Source: WRIS01 sp050945135 (GTDB taxonomy: Bacteria > Actinomycetota > Coriobacteriia > Coriobacteriales > Eggerthellaceae). Taken from it: a DNA stretch of 56,660 nucleotides. Within the stretch, counting starts at the first letter, position 1. Every line of letters starts with the position of its first letter. The stretch spans positions 1 to 56,660 of the forward strand of contig JBMNSJ010000007.1 of assembly GCA_050945135.1 (NCBI GenBank), in the 5' to 3' direction. The notes below the pieces were generated by a model. That model saw only the letters and a list, made by a program, of their open reading frames with translations. It ran no database searches and was not told the origin of the DNA. Made by a program: the position numbers and the translations under genes. Below, one piece after another: positions 33,773-42,594 of this stretch.

Positions 33773-35140
33773 ATGCCACAGATACTGAAAAGGCTTCGCG
33801 CAAAATTCGTTCTCACAACCACTGTCATTGTGGCGGTTCTTGTGATATTAATCGCAAGTGCCTACTGTATCAGCGTCTATAGCTCAAGCTCCCAATCGGT
33901 CAATCTCGCTCTTGAACACGCAATAAATGCCTCAGTAGGCAAAGACCCCAATGCGCCTCATCCCCAAAATCTTTCTGAAGGTGAAGATAGGAAGGGATTT
34001 GGTGGGAACATCGGCTCCGAACAAGCCCCCGAAGGCGAAGAGCAGCTTGACTCTGATCAGCGCATCGACCTTTTTAGAGGCCAGATGGCGCTCGTATACT
34101 CACTGGTGGTTTCTGAAGATGGGACTATTCTTCGTACCGATTCGCCCGCAATCAATCTTGATGAACAGGTTCTCGAAAATGCCATCGAGTCTGTGCTTAA
34201 CTCCCCTTCCTTTTCTATGCAAGAAGGGGTGGATATTTCGGGCGAATTAGGACCAGAAAGCCTTTACTACCGCGCGAAAGTCTCTGAAGGAAGCATCTAT
34301 CTCGCCTTTGCTGACTCTTCAAATGTGGATAGTCGCTTAAACGAAGCTCTTTTTGGCTCGCTCCTTGTTGCGGGACTCGTCCTTGTTCTTACCGTTCTCG
34401 TTTCATTCTTCCTCGCACGACTCTTCTTGCGTCCCGTTGAGGAAGCTTGGACCAAACAGCGACGGTTCATTGCAGATGCCTCACATGAATTAAAAACTCC
34501 ACTCACGGTAATAATGGCAAACATAGAAATCATACGCTCCGAACCGACAGCTAGCGTTGCCAGCAATATGAAATGGCTTGATGGAACCATGGCAGAGTCC
34601 GAGCGCATGCAAGGTCTCATAGCCGACTTATTACTGCTTGCACGCATGGACGACAAACAACAAAGTCCTAGCTCTCTCAACTACGAACGGGTCAACTTTT
34701 CTGAGCTAGTCGAAGGAAGTCTTGTGAGCATCGATGCGATTGCCTTCGAACGAGGATTACCTGTTGAAGAAGATATCGAAAGCGGAATCTATGTTGAAGG
34801 AGTTCAAAGCCAGCTTGTTCGCTTGCCCGATATTCTTCTTGATAATGCTTGCAAATACGCCGCACCAAAAGGGCTTATAAAGGTAAGTCTAACTGCAGAA
34901 AGCGACAAGGTCATCTTTAGGGTGTTTAACGCCGGACCAGAAATCCCTGAACACGAGCTCAATCGTTTATTTGATCGCTTTTACCGGGCTGACGAATCTC
35001 GAAGCAACGAAATTCCGGGTTATGGCTTGGGCCTTTCTATCGCCCACACTATTGTTGAAGAATGTGGTGGCACTATCGAAGTTGAAAACATAGCCGGTGA
35101 AGGCGTAGCCTTCACCGTAATCCTCAAGAGGAGTAGCTAG
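33773..35140 (+). CDS. Sensor histidine kinase
   Basis: This is a membrane sensor kinase partnered with the adjacent response regulator. Two membrane helices (about 12-34 and 190-212) frame an extracytoplasmic region of about 155 residues rich in Glu, Asp and Ser. There is no clear HAMP; a short linker (LRPVEEAWTKQRRF) leads to the HisKA motif FIADASHELKTPL with the His near 238. The ATPase part has DNACKYA (N box), and GYGLGLSIAHTIVEECGG (G boxes). The stop overlaps the end of the convergent GIY-YIG gene by 17 bases. The signal is unknown; an envelope cue is plausible from the divergent operon. Confidence 0.94.
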   Translation: MPQILKRLRAKFVLTTTVIVAVLVILIASAYCISVYSSSSQSVNLALEHAINASVGKDPNAPHPQNLSEGEDRKGFGGNIGSEQAPEGEEQLDSDQRIDLFRGQMALVYSLVVSEDGTILRTDSPAINLDEQVLENAIESVLNSPSFSMQEGVDISGELGPESLYYRAKVSEGSIYLAFADSSNVDSRLNEALFGSLLVAGLVLVLTVLVSFFLARLFLRPVEEAWTKQRRFIADASHELKTPLTVIMANIEIIRSEPTASVASNMKWLDGTMAESERMQGLIADLLLLARMDDKQQSPSSLNYERVNFSELVEGSLVSIDAIAFERGLPVEEDIESGIYVEGVQSQLVRLPDILLDNACKYAAPKGLIKVSLTAESDKVIFRVFNAGPEIPEHELNRLFDRFYRADESRSNEIPGYGLGLSIAHTIVEECGGTIEVENIAGEGVAFTVILKRSS

Positions 35141-35507
35141 TTTTTTTACGCATATATCCTTTTTCTCCATAAGGACTTACCTGATCAAGCCAGGCTTCCT
35201 CCAACTTTTCGAGTTCGCGCTTCACATCCATATCATCCTCAACCTCATATTCGTCAAGGATCTCAAACAAAAACTCTGCTTCAGCACAATCACCTGCAGC
35301 GTCCCAATCTTTTTGAAGCTCGGCATTGATATGTCTTCCATCGTTCAGTCTCATTCTCAAACGCAGATCCTGATTTTTCAGATTAGACGAGGACGCGAGA
35401 TAAATCTTTCCATTACGCTTATTTTTAAGCTGATAGATCCCCATTTTTGTTTTCACTTGTCCGGCTTGAGCCTTCAGCTCTTTACGTCTTTCTTTATCCA
35501 TTTTCAT
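35124..35507 (-). CDS. GIY-YIG nuclease-family protein (127 aa)
   Basis: This small protein has a GIY-YIG-like core starting near residue 23: MGIYQLKNKRNGKIYLASSS. It then has a basic stretch (DLRLRMRLNDGRHINAELQK) and a late acidic residue (LEEAWLDQ), which could supply the Arg and Glu of the active site. The second half of the motif reads IYLAS rather than YVG, so catalytic activity is uncertain. It sits 10 bases downstream of the DUF2087 gene on the same strand; such pairings occur in other genomes, to my recollection, which suggests a joint function. Its 3' end overlaps the kinase gene by 17 bases. Confidence 0.7.
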   Translation of the reverse strand: MKMDKERRKELKAQAGQVKTKMGIYQLKNKRNGKIYLASSSNLKNQDLRLRMRLNDGRHINAELQKDWDAAGDCAEAEFLFEILDEYEVEDDMDVKRELEKLEEAWLDQVSPYGEKGYMRKKTSYSS

Positions 35508-35517
35508 ATTGTTCCGC

Positions 35518-36264
35518 CTATTTCAACCAGTATTGTTTTCCGTCGACCGTTCTGTCCATAAAACCGTAATCTACGAGGTAGCGCGTGAAAGAGCTATAGT
35601 CTGCCGAGATGGGCTTAAGAATTTTCTTCATCTCCTCATAAGAATACTTCTTGCCCGGCTCAAACTCTTCAGCGATACGACTAAGAACGGCTACTTGTCT
35701 CTTTGCCTTTACCGGGAATTTCTTGAGCTTCAGTGGTACGAGAGTCTCAAATTCCGCATTGAGAATTCGCGCCTTTTCCTTTTCAGTCAAAATGTAGCGA
35801 TCATCCATCATGGTTGCACTGTTGGGGATTGCAACGATATCGTCTGCACTTTGGGTGCGCTCACCAAAGACCTCATCATATACAGCAAGGTAATACTTTG
35901 CCTGTTTTGCTTTTTCGCGAAAGGTAAACTTCTGATGGCGCACCGTAGCTGCTTTTATACCAAGATCATTAGCAATTTCTGCATCGGAGAGCCCTTGTTC
36001 GAAGAGCGCGAGGAGCTCTTTTTGCGTATCGGTGAAGGTGTTGTACTTTGCCCCACCCTCGATGAGCTGAGCAAAAGCGCCTCCATGTGCTTGCTCAATG
36101 TGAGCTTTTACTGCGCGCTCGGCAAGTAAGAATCTCTCACCCACCGGATACACTTCGCCTACGCGAAAAGACTGCGTGCAATAGCTGCAGGAGTATTCTT
36201 CTTTTTCCGAGTCAAAACGATAGCCCTGTCGAATTTCTTCCGTGCTTAAGCTTCCATAGTCCAT
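35518..36264 (-). CDS. DUF2087-domain transcriptional regulator
   Basis: This 248-residue protein has an N-terminal Cys-containing segment (YSCSYCTQSF, then HIEQAH), reminiscent of a zinc-finger pair. A LuxR-like HTH follows at about 75-125 (TDTQKELLALFEQGLSDAEI), and the C-terminal DUF2087 domain ends in FTRYLVDYGFMDRTVDGKQYW. It heads a two-gene unit with the GIY-YIG gene. The ATG has AGGAGAG upstream. A 14-bp perfect palindrome covers the promoter, so autorepression is likely. DUF2087 proteins are poorly characterised; DNA binding is inferred from the HTH and the operator. Confidence 0.8.
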   Translation of the reverse strand: MDYGSLSTEEIRQGYRFDSEKEEYSCSYCTQSFRVGEVYPVGERFLLAERAVKAHIEQAHGGAFAQLIEGGAKYNTFTDTQKELLALFEQGLSDAEIANDLGIKAATVRHQKFTFREKAKQAKYYLAVYDEVFGERTQSADDIVAIPNSATMMDDRYILTEKEKARILNAEFETLVPLKLKKFPVKAKRQVAVLSRIAEEFEPGKKYSYEEMKKILKPISADYSSFTRYLVDYGFMDRTVDGKQYWLK

Positions 36265-36283
36265 ACATACTCTCCTGTATCAA

Positions 36284-36326
36284 AATAACGTAAACGCTAT
36301 AATAATGCGTTTACGTTATTTGTCAA
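36284..36326 (-). promoter_or_regulatory. Promoter with 14-bp perfect palindrome (probable operator)
   Basis: AATAACGTAAACGC (36284-36297) and GCGTTTACGTTATT (36307-36320) are perfect complements around a 9-base AT centre. On the minus strand TTGACA (36326-36321) and TATTAT (36304-36299) are 16 bases apart, so the palindrome lies between and over the promoter elements of the DUF2087 gene. A dimeric repressor at this site would block transcription, most simply the DUF2087 protein itself. Confidence 0.75.
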
Positions 36327-36380
36327 CACAGGATTCAATTGTTTATGAAGCATTCAGCACTTAGATGAAGAATGCTTGCT

Positions 36381-38834
36381 TTACGCGCGGACTTCTGCGC
36401 CAGTTGCTCCTTTTACCTTTGAGATTAAACGTGCATGTGCTTTCTCAACTTCGTCACTCGTTAGCGTCCGGTCTGCGGCTCGGTAGCTCAAGGCATACGC
36501 CATCGACTTTTTGTTTTCGCCAACCCGCTCTTTATCGCGATACACATCAAAGAGCTCTATACTTTCAAGTAAATTTCCACCTGCAGAGCTCATGCACTGA
36601 TTGAGACGTTCATGCGTGACCTCTTCATCAACAACAAAAGCAACGTCGATGGTCGCAGCAGGAAATACCGGGATGTCTTGATAGTCTCGCGCAGGCTTGC
36701 TAGCTTTCGTGAGTGCCGCAACATCAAGCTCGAAAGCCACTACCGGCGCCTCTGCCTCAAAGACAGCAACCGCAATGGGATGTAGCTCACCTACCCATCC
36801 TAAAGAAACCCCACCAGCAAAAACCTCAGCAGCTCTCCCTGGCTGAAGATGCGGGGCATCCTCTGGATTAAGCGCTTTGAATCGAAGCTTAGAGATTGCG
36901 AGCTCACGCGCAAGGTTTTCTATAACTCCTTTTCCATCGAAGAAATCAAAACTAGCAGGTTCGAGGTTCCAGCCTGGCTTTTCCATAGCTCCAGCTAAGA
37001 CCGCCGCAAGTTTTTGCTTCTCCTTTGGTTGCGCCTTCCCTTCTGCACCAAAAAACACTCTTCCCATTTCATAGAGCTGCACGTTTTTTACGCCATGGGC
37101 TTGATTGTAGGCAACAGAAGTTAAAAGACCCGGAATAATGCTTTGACGCAAATTCGACTGGTCAGCGTTTATAGGGTTAATGAGGCTCACCGCAACACCA
37201 AGATTGTCAGTTTTCATGCGAAGCTTATCTAACTCTTGAGGACTAGCAAACGAATACGTCATAGTTTCGTTAAGGCCGCTCGAGCGCAAGCTCTCATTGA
37301 TAAGCATTGTTTTTTGCTCTTCAATTGTTCGTGAACCTATACGACCACGTCCGCCTGGTAAAGTTGCAGGTATGCGATCCATGCCATAGATACGCAGAAC
37401 CTCTTCAAACAAGTCAATCTCTCGCTCAAGATCAGGGCGGAAGGTAGGTGTTTCAATACGCAAAGCGTCGCCGTCATCATCGCTCACAACACAGCCTAAG
37501 CGCTCTAGTGTTGAACAGATGAAATCTCGAGGGAGTTCTGTACCGACCATCTCATTGAATCGCCCAATGCGGAACTCGAGAGTATGAGGAAGTGTTTGAT
37601 GCGGCCACGTATCCACGATTCCCAAACATACCTCTCCGCCTGACACCTCAGCGAGCAAAGCAGCAGCCATATCGGTATTAAACTCAATCGGATTATCATC
37701 GACACCTCGCTCGTAGCGCATGGATGACTCGCTGATAAGACCAAGATTTCTGCTGGTGCGGCTCGTATGAGAAGGGCTAAAAGCTGCTGCTTCGAGAAGA
37801 ATTGTCGTAGTTGATTCGGTAACTTCTGTATCGAGACCACCCATAACCCCCGCGAGGGCAACAGCCTTTTCGGGAGTCGCGATTACAGTCATGTCAGATT
37901 TAAGTGTGCGCTCTTCGCCATCGAGAGTAGTGAGTTTTTCTCCGTCCTTGGCAGGTCGAACGATAATCTGAGCTTTTCCACTTTCATCTTTTAAGGTGTC
38001 AAAATCAAAAGCGTGCAAAGGCTGCCCCAAAAGAAAGAGAATGTAGTTTGTTACATCGACAACATTATTGATTGAACGAGCGCCCGCGGCACTTACACGC
38101 TCAACGAGCCAATCAGGGCTTGGCCCCACTTTGACGTTTTTGATAATGCGAGCAGTATAGCGATTCGAACGCGTTGTATCTGCGATTTCAACATTGACAT
38201 AGCTATCCGTAGAATCGCTTATTTCTTGTAAGTCATAGCTTGGCTTGACAAAGTCTCGTCCATACATGGCTCCAAGCTCACGTGCAAGACCTATTACCGA
38301 AAGACAGTCGGGACGGTTTGGGGTGATTTCAAGATCTAAAACGGTATCCCCCATCTGCATATACTCAGCAAAAGGTATACCTATTGGAGAGCCTTGAGGC
38401 AAAATCATGATGCCATCGTGGTCTGAGCCAAGCCCGAGTTCACGCGCAGAGCAGTTCATTCCTTGACTAAGCACGCCGCGAAGCTTTGATTTCTTGATTT
38501 TGAAATCACCTGGCAGTACCGCACCAATCATCGCAACGACAACATGGTCACCCGCTTCGAAGTTTTGAGCACCACATACGATTTGTAGCTGCTCGGGCTG
38601 GCCGTTCTCGCCTAGATTACATTCTCCAACATCAACCTTGGTAACCCACAGATGGTCGGCATCGGGATGCGCCTCTTTCTCAACGATACGTCCGCACACG
38701 ATATTGTCGAAGGATTCGCCGATCTTTTCTACACCCTCAACACCCGTTCCTGTCAGGTCAAGACGATCACAGAGCTCTTTCACGTCATCAGGAACATCAA
38801 CATATTCATTCAACCATTTTAAGGATATTTTCAT
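36381..38834 (-). CDS. pheT: Phenylalanyl-tRNA synthetase beta subunit
   Basis: PheT with PheS forms the alpha2-beta2 synthetase that charges tRNA-Phe. The N-terminal tRNA-binding fold includes NEYVDVPDDVKEL and VCGAQNFEAGDHV. B3/B4 editing-type domains follow, then a B5 domain, a core domain (FEEVLRIYGMDRIPATLPG) and the C-terminal anticodon-binding FDX-ACB domain (PVFPAATIDVAFVVDEEVT). It has 817 residues, the usual length. The gene lies 15 bases after pheS and shares its T-box leader. Confidence 0.96.
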   Translation of the reverse strand: MKISLKWLNEYVDVPDDVKELCDRLDLTGTGVEGVEKIGESFDNIVCGRIVEKEAHPDADHLWVTKVDVGECNLGENGQPEQLQIVCGAQNFEAGDHVVVAMIGAVLPGDFKIKKSKLRGVLSQGMNCSARELGLGSDHDGIMILPQGSPIGIPFAEYMQMGDTVLDLEITPNRPDCLSVIGLARELGAMYGRDFVKPSYDLQEISDSTDSYVNVEIADTTRSNRYTARIIKNVKVGPSPDWLVERVSAAGARSINNVVDVTNYILFLLGQPLHAFDFDTLKDESGKAQIIVRPAKDGEKLTTLDGEERTLKSDMTVIATPEKAVALAGVMGGLDTEVTESTTTILLEAAAFSPSHTSRTSRNLGLISESSMRYERGVDDNPIEFNTDMAAALLAEVSGGEVCLGIVDTWPHQTLPHTLEFRIGRFNEMVGTELPRDFICSTLERLGCVVSDDDGDALRIETPTFRPDLEREIDLFEEVLRIYGMDRIPATLPGGRGRIGSRTIEEQKTMLINESLRSSGLNETMTYSFASPQELDKLRMKTDNLGVAVSLINPINADQSNLRQSIIPGLLTSVAYNQAHGVKNVQLYEMGRVFFGAEGKAQPKEKQKLAAVLAGAMEKPGWNLEPASFDFFDGKGVIENLARELAISKLRFKALNPEDAPHLQPGRAAEVFAGGVSLGWVGELHPIAVAVFEAEAPVVAFELDVAALTKASKPARDYQDIPVFPAATIDVAFVVDEEVTHERLNQCMSSAGGNLLESIELFDVYRDKERVGENKKSMAYALSYRAADRTLTSDEVEKAHARLISKVKGATGAEVRA

Positions 38835-38849
38835 AGTAATCTCTTTCTT

Positions 38850-39911
38850 TTAGAATTGTCGAAGGAAACGCATATCGCCCTCAACAAGCATGCGCAGGTC
38901 GGGAACGTTATATTTCAAGCATGCAATTCGTTCAACGCCCATTCCAAAGGCAAATCCGGAGTATTCTTCTGAATCGATACCGACATGAGCAAATACATTG
39001 GGATCGACCATTCCGCAACCCATTATTTCTAGCCATCCGGTTCCTTGACAGGAGCGGCAACCCTCTCCGCCGCAAATTCCACAGCTCACATCAACCTCGG
39101 CTGATGGCTCGGTGAAGGGGAAATAATGAGCACGAATACGTGTCTTGCGTTCTTCGCCAAACATTTTCTTGCAGAAGTAATCGACGGTTCCTTTAAGATC
39201 GCCAAAGGTAATACCTTTATCAACCACCAGACCTTCTATCTGGGTAAACTGAGGCAAGTGGCTTGGGTCGGCGACATCGCGACGAAATACGCGACCGGGA
39301 GCAATGATATAGATAGGAGGCTCTTGCTGCTCCATTACATGCACCTGCACACCTGATGTTTGCGTGCGCAATAAAACATCGCTTTCACCCGTAACAGCAG
39401 CAGCGGCGCCTGAAAGATCATGGATGTAGAACGTGTCTTGTAGGCCGCGCGAAGGATGATCTGCTGGCGCATTAAGTGCCTCAAAGTTGTAGTAGTCGGT
39501 CTCCACCTCAGGACCTTGCGCAACTGAATACCCGATACCAAGAAATATCTCGGCTGCTTCATCAGTGATACGACTGATAAGATGACGAGTTCCTTGTTGT
39601 TGCGCACGACCTGGCAAGGTAATATCGACTGCATCAGCATCGATTCGGGCCTCAAGCTCGGCTTGAGTCAAAGCAGCTTTTCGCTCCTCAAGGGCACTTT
39701 CGACTGCAACTCTCACTTGATTAGCGGTTTTTCCTACTTCGGCACGTTCTTCTTTTGGGAGCTGCCCCATCGACCGTAAATAGGCAGTGAGACTGCCCGC
39801 CTTACCCAAAACACTGATGCGTACCTGTTCTAGCTCTGACGAATCCGCCGCCTTTTCAATGGCAGCAAGAGTTTCGACCTGTAAAGCACTCAATTCTTCG
39901 ACTACTGACAT
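38850..39911 (-). CDS. pheS: Phenylalanyl-tRNA synthetase alpha subunit
   Basis: PheS is the catalytic subunit of phenylalanyl-tRNA synthetase. An N-terminal coiled-coil (about 1-90) leads to the class II core with GYSVAQGPEVETDYYNFEAL and FRRDVADPSHLPQF. Motif 3 is GFAFGMGVERIACLKY. The phrase CGICGGEGCRSCQGTGWLE marks an extra Cys-rich zinc-like loop seen in some bacterial PheS. It has 353 residues. Upstream on the same strand is a T-box leader, so both pheS and pheT respond to uncharged tRNA-Phe. Confidence 0.97.
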   Translation of the reverse strand: MSVVEELSALQVETLAAIEKAADSSELEQVRISVLGKAGSLTAYLRSMGQLPKEERAEVGKTANQVRVAVESALEERKAALTQAELEARIDADAVDITLPGRAQQQGTRHLISRITDEAAEIFLGIGYSVAQGPEVETDYYNFEALNAPADHPSRGLQDTFYIHDLSGAAAAVTGESDVLLRTQTSGVQVHVMEQQEPPIYIIAPGRVFRRDVADPSHLPQFTQIEGLVVDKGITFGDLKGTVDYFCKKMFGEERKTRIRAHYFPFTEPSAEVDVSCGICGGEGCRSCQGTGWLEIMGCGMVDPNVFAHVGIDSEEYSGFAFGMGVERIACLKYNVPDLRMLVEGDMRFLRQF

Positions 39912-39936
39912 CTTCGACCTTTCTTGCTCATAAAAT

Positions 39937-40242
39937 AAAAAACTCTTCTTGTCCTATTCCAAGGACGAGAAGAGATTCTCGCGGTACCACCTCGGTTGAC
40001 AGCCTCAAGAGCCGCCCACTCAATTTGTTCTATAACGGGAACCCCCGGCAAAACCTACTTGCTTAATCCTTTTCATTTGCCCAAGGATTTCTCCTAAGCA
40101 TCCAATCAAGCTTTCTGCTTCACAGCTCATAAAGTGAATCATCGCGCATCGGTGTTGGGTCTTTCCAGCCATGAGACCCTTCTCTTGTAACACTATGTCC
40201 CGCGATGCTGTCTTCGTCATTGCTTTTCACTATTCAATTGTA
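39937..40242 (-). promoter_or_regulatory. T-box riboswitch leader of pheST
   Basis: The minus strand reads AGGTGGTACCGCG at 39992-39980, the T-box core. It is followed by a terminator: CTCTTCTCGTCC (39974-39963) pairs with GGACAAGAAGAG (39954-39943) with one mismatch, then TTTTTT. The antiterminator would pair the T-box with the upstream left arm. TACAAT at 40242-40237 is a likely -10, which gives a leader of about 320 bases. TTC at 40138-40136 on the minus strand is a candidate Phe specifier codon, since it precedes the expected purine position, but stem I was not folded. Uncharged tRNA-Phe would allow read-through into pheS. Confidence 0.88.
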
Positions 40243-40374
40243 AAGAGTGAGGATAGCACAAAGGAAATAGACCTGCCAGGATTATCTCTATCATCTCCAT
40301 GGCAAACGATTATTACTCTGCTTGCGCCTACATATAAGAGGTAAGCACACTCAGCCCTCTTAGCTAAGTGCGTG

Positions 40375-42483
40375 TCATCTGAGAAGCGGAGTCAGGGTTC
40401 CCTTTGCCAGTATCGTTACCGTTCGTGTTGCACGTGAAATACTCGTGTAGAGGCGGCGACGCGACAGTTCATCATCTGGAAAAACCCGATCTGAAGCATC
40501 CGCAACAATGACATGATCGAATTCAAGACCTTTTGCCAGCTTGAGCGGCACAAGTATTACTCCATGAGAGGGAAGTATTGCTTGTGCGTCAATAATGAAA
40601 GGAGAATTTTCTCCCAACTTTTTCTTGAGTTGCTTGACCTGGTATTTATGTGGAAGAATTACCGCGGTAAGTCCCTCGTTTTCTTCAGCCTGATAAATCG
40701 CACGGCTGAGCGCCTCTTCATATTCCTCCTCATCCTCATATGCAGTGATTATTGGCGCTTTATCCGAGCGTTGAACAGACCTAATCTTTAAGCGCTCGTC
40801 CTTTTCAAGCAATCCCGCAAAAAGTTGGGTAATCTCTGAGGTCGACCGGTAGCTAGTCAAAAGCCTGCTTTCCTTAAGTGGGCCGCGAGCCTCTTGAAAA
40901 AACTCACGTATCTCATCAAAACTTGCCGTGCCTATATGTATCGCCTGATTCTCGTCTCCTAGTAGGATGAAATGCGCCCGCTTGAAGTAGCGAGTCAGTA
41001 TAGCCAACTGAGCAAGTGTGTAATCTTGGACTTCATCAATCATTACATATTTGGTCTCTGGCTTACACAAACCGGTTAAAGCTAGCTTAAGATAAAGCCA
41101 CTCCACCGACCCAAGATTCTCTGCCCTTAAAACCCTCATACCGATTCGGCCAATGCGTAGCCATTCATCATTTTCGAGAGCAAGTCGAGCACCGGCGTAA
41201 CGCAGCTCAACATATCGCCTAGCAAAAAGACGCGCTTCGTCTTCATCTTGAGCGTCAAAGGTTTCGCGGAAAAGAGAGAGCTGCTCGTCAGGGCTCAAGG
41301 AAGAAATCTCGTTTAGTACTTTCTCCGAGTTGGCAAGCTGGGAAAACCGAGACTCTAAACGCTTCATTAACTCCTCGCGCATAAGAGTCACCCTATGAGG
41401 TCCTGAAGAAATATTCTTATACTTGTTGGCCACCTGATTGATCTGCGCGACAGACAGAAGCCTTTCATCTTCGCAGCGGATTTCTTTAAAGTCGCGACTA
41501 TCGAAATAAGGGTTTTCGCAAGCCGCATCGATACGTTTCAAAGTCTCGAGCTCGGCGAAAACCGAGCCTCCTTTTTGCTCGTGAGGCATAAGGCCTTCCA
41601 TGAATTCATCCCAGGTCATACACTCTGGATTTTTTTCTCCTAAATCAGGAAGCACCTTTTCAATATAATGCTGAAAAACAGGGTTCGGTGTTAAAAGAAA
41701 AACCTCATCAGGACTTAGTTTTTCTCTTTGCTGATAAAAAAGATATGCTACGCGTTGCATGAGCACAGAGGTCTTTCCGCTTCCCGCAATTCCGTTTACA
41801 AGCAAGCTCGGTACATCCTCGTGACGAATAACGTGGTTTTGCTCTTTTTGAATGGTTGTCGTGATGGCTTGCATGTGCGAGCTTCGCTGCTTCGACAAGG
41901 AGGCTAACAGCAAAGAATCCTGAATGGCAACCGTGGTGTCGAAATATGCCTTGAGTTCATTTTTGTCGATATCAAACTGCCGACGTAAGATAAGGTCAAC
42001 CTCAATGGTTCGACCATTTGCCTGATATGACGTATGACCGCTCTCCTGATTGTAAAAGACCTCAGCAACCGCAGAACGCCAATCGACAACAAGACGTCGG
42101 TACGATTCGTCAGAGATTCCTGCCGTGCCGATATAGAGTTCTTTTGGCTCCTCGCCGGGATTGAACTGCAAGACCACTTTAGCAAAGTAGGGCTGCCTGA
42201 GCAAAACCTGGATGCTTTTCAATTTCTGGGTATCAATGCTTTCAGATAAGTTATAAGCATCTATTACACGATTAACACTTGCGAAGTCTGCATAGGTTTC
42301 CATAGCATCGCTATAGCTCGCGAAATTGGGAGAAAGCTCGCTGCTCATAGCTATTTTATCCGCTGCAGCATCCTTGCTATTCTTTTCCATTTTTGCTTCC
42401 AGAGCAAAAGCCATGGACTCTAGCTGGTCATAAATCTTACTCAGATGCTGTTGCTCTTCTTCAAATATAGGGTCAGTTTGCAA
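40375..42483 (-). CDS. HelD/UvrD-like superfamily 1 helicase
   Basis: This 702-residue SF1 ATPase resembles the HelD/HelR group that releases and recycles RNA polymerase. An N-terminal coiled-coil arm (about 1-60) precedes the ATPase. Walker A is GIAGSGKTSV near 237, with DEVFLLTPN following. The DE box is YVMIDEVQDYTLAQ near 480, and GDENQAIHIG and the SYRST motif near 550 follow. The C-terminal block VADASDRVFPDDELSRRRLY ends with a motif-VI-like region. It lies downstream of the unrelated 335-aa gene on the same strand. HelD can also link to drug resistance in actinobacteria, which I note only as family knowledge. Confidence 0.88.
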   Translation of the reverse strand: MQTDPIFEEEQQHLSKIYDQLESMAFALEAKMEKNSKDAAADKIAMSSELSPNFASYSDAMETYADFASVNRVIDAYNLSESIDTQKLKSIQVLLRQPYFAKVVLQFNPGEEPKELYIGTAGISDESYRRLVVDWRSAVAEVFYNQESGHTSYQANGRTIEVDLILRRQFDIDKNELKAYFDTTVAIQDSLLLASLSKQRSSHMQAITTTIQKEQNHVIRHEDVPSLLVNGIAGSGKTSVLMQRVAYLFYQQREKLSPDEVFLLTPNPVFQHYIEKVLPDLGEKNPECMTWDEFMEGLMPHEQKGGSVFAELETLKRIDAACENPYFDSRDFKEIRCEDERLLSVAQINQVANKYKNISSGPHRVTLMREELMKRLESRFSQLANSEKVLNEISSLSPDEQLSLFRETFDAQDEDEARLFARRYVELRYAGARLALENDEWLRIGRIGMRVLRAENLGSVEWLYLKLALTGLCKPETKYVMIDEVQDYTLAQLAILTRYFKRAHFILLGDENQAIHIGTASFDEIREFFQEARGPLKESRLLTSYRSTSEITQLFAGLLEKDERLKIRSVQRSDKAPIITAYEDEEEYEEALSRAIYQAEENEGLTAVILPHKYQVKQLKKKLGENSPFIIDAQAILPSHGVILVPLKLAKGLEFDHVIVADASDRVFPDDELSRRRLYTSISRATRTVTILAKGTLTPLLR

Positions 42484-42594
42484 ACCTGCTCCTTCTTATA
42501 ATGGGACCCAATGATTATACGCATGTGTTCGCATTACGAAGTCCAGCTTATTCACAAAGCCAAAATTTGACATGCTCTTCATCTGTGTCTGCTT

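Noticed and set aside
35509..36129. 206-aa plus-strand frame opposite the DUF2087 gene
   Set aside because: It is antisense to a well-supported gene with operator and ribosome site; its composition is Leu/Ser/Cys/Phe-rich without domains.
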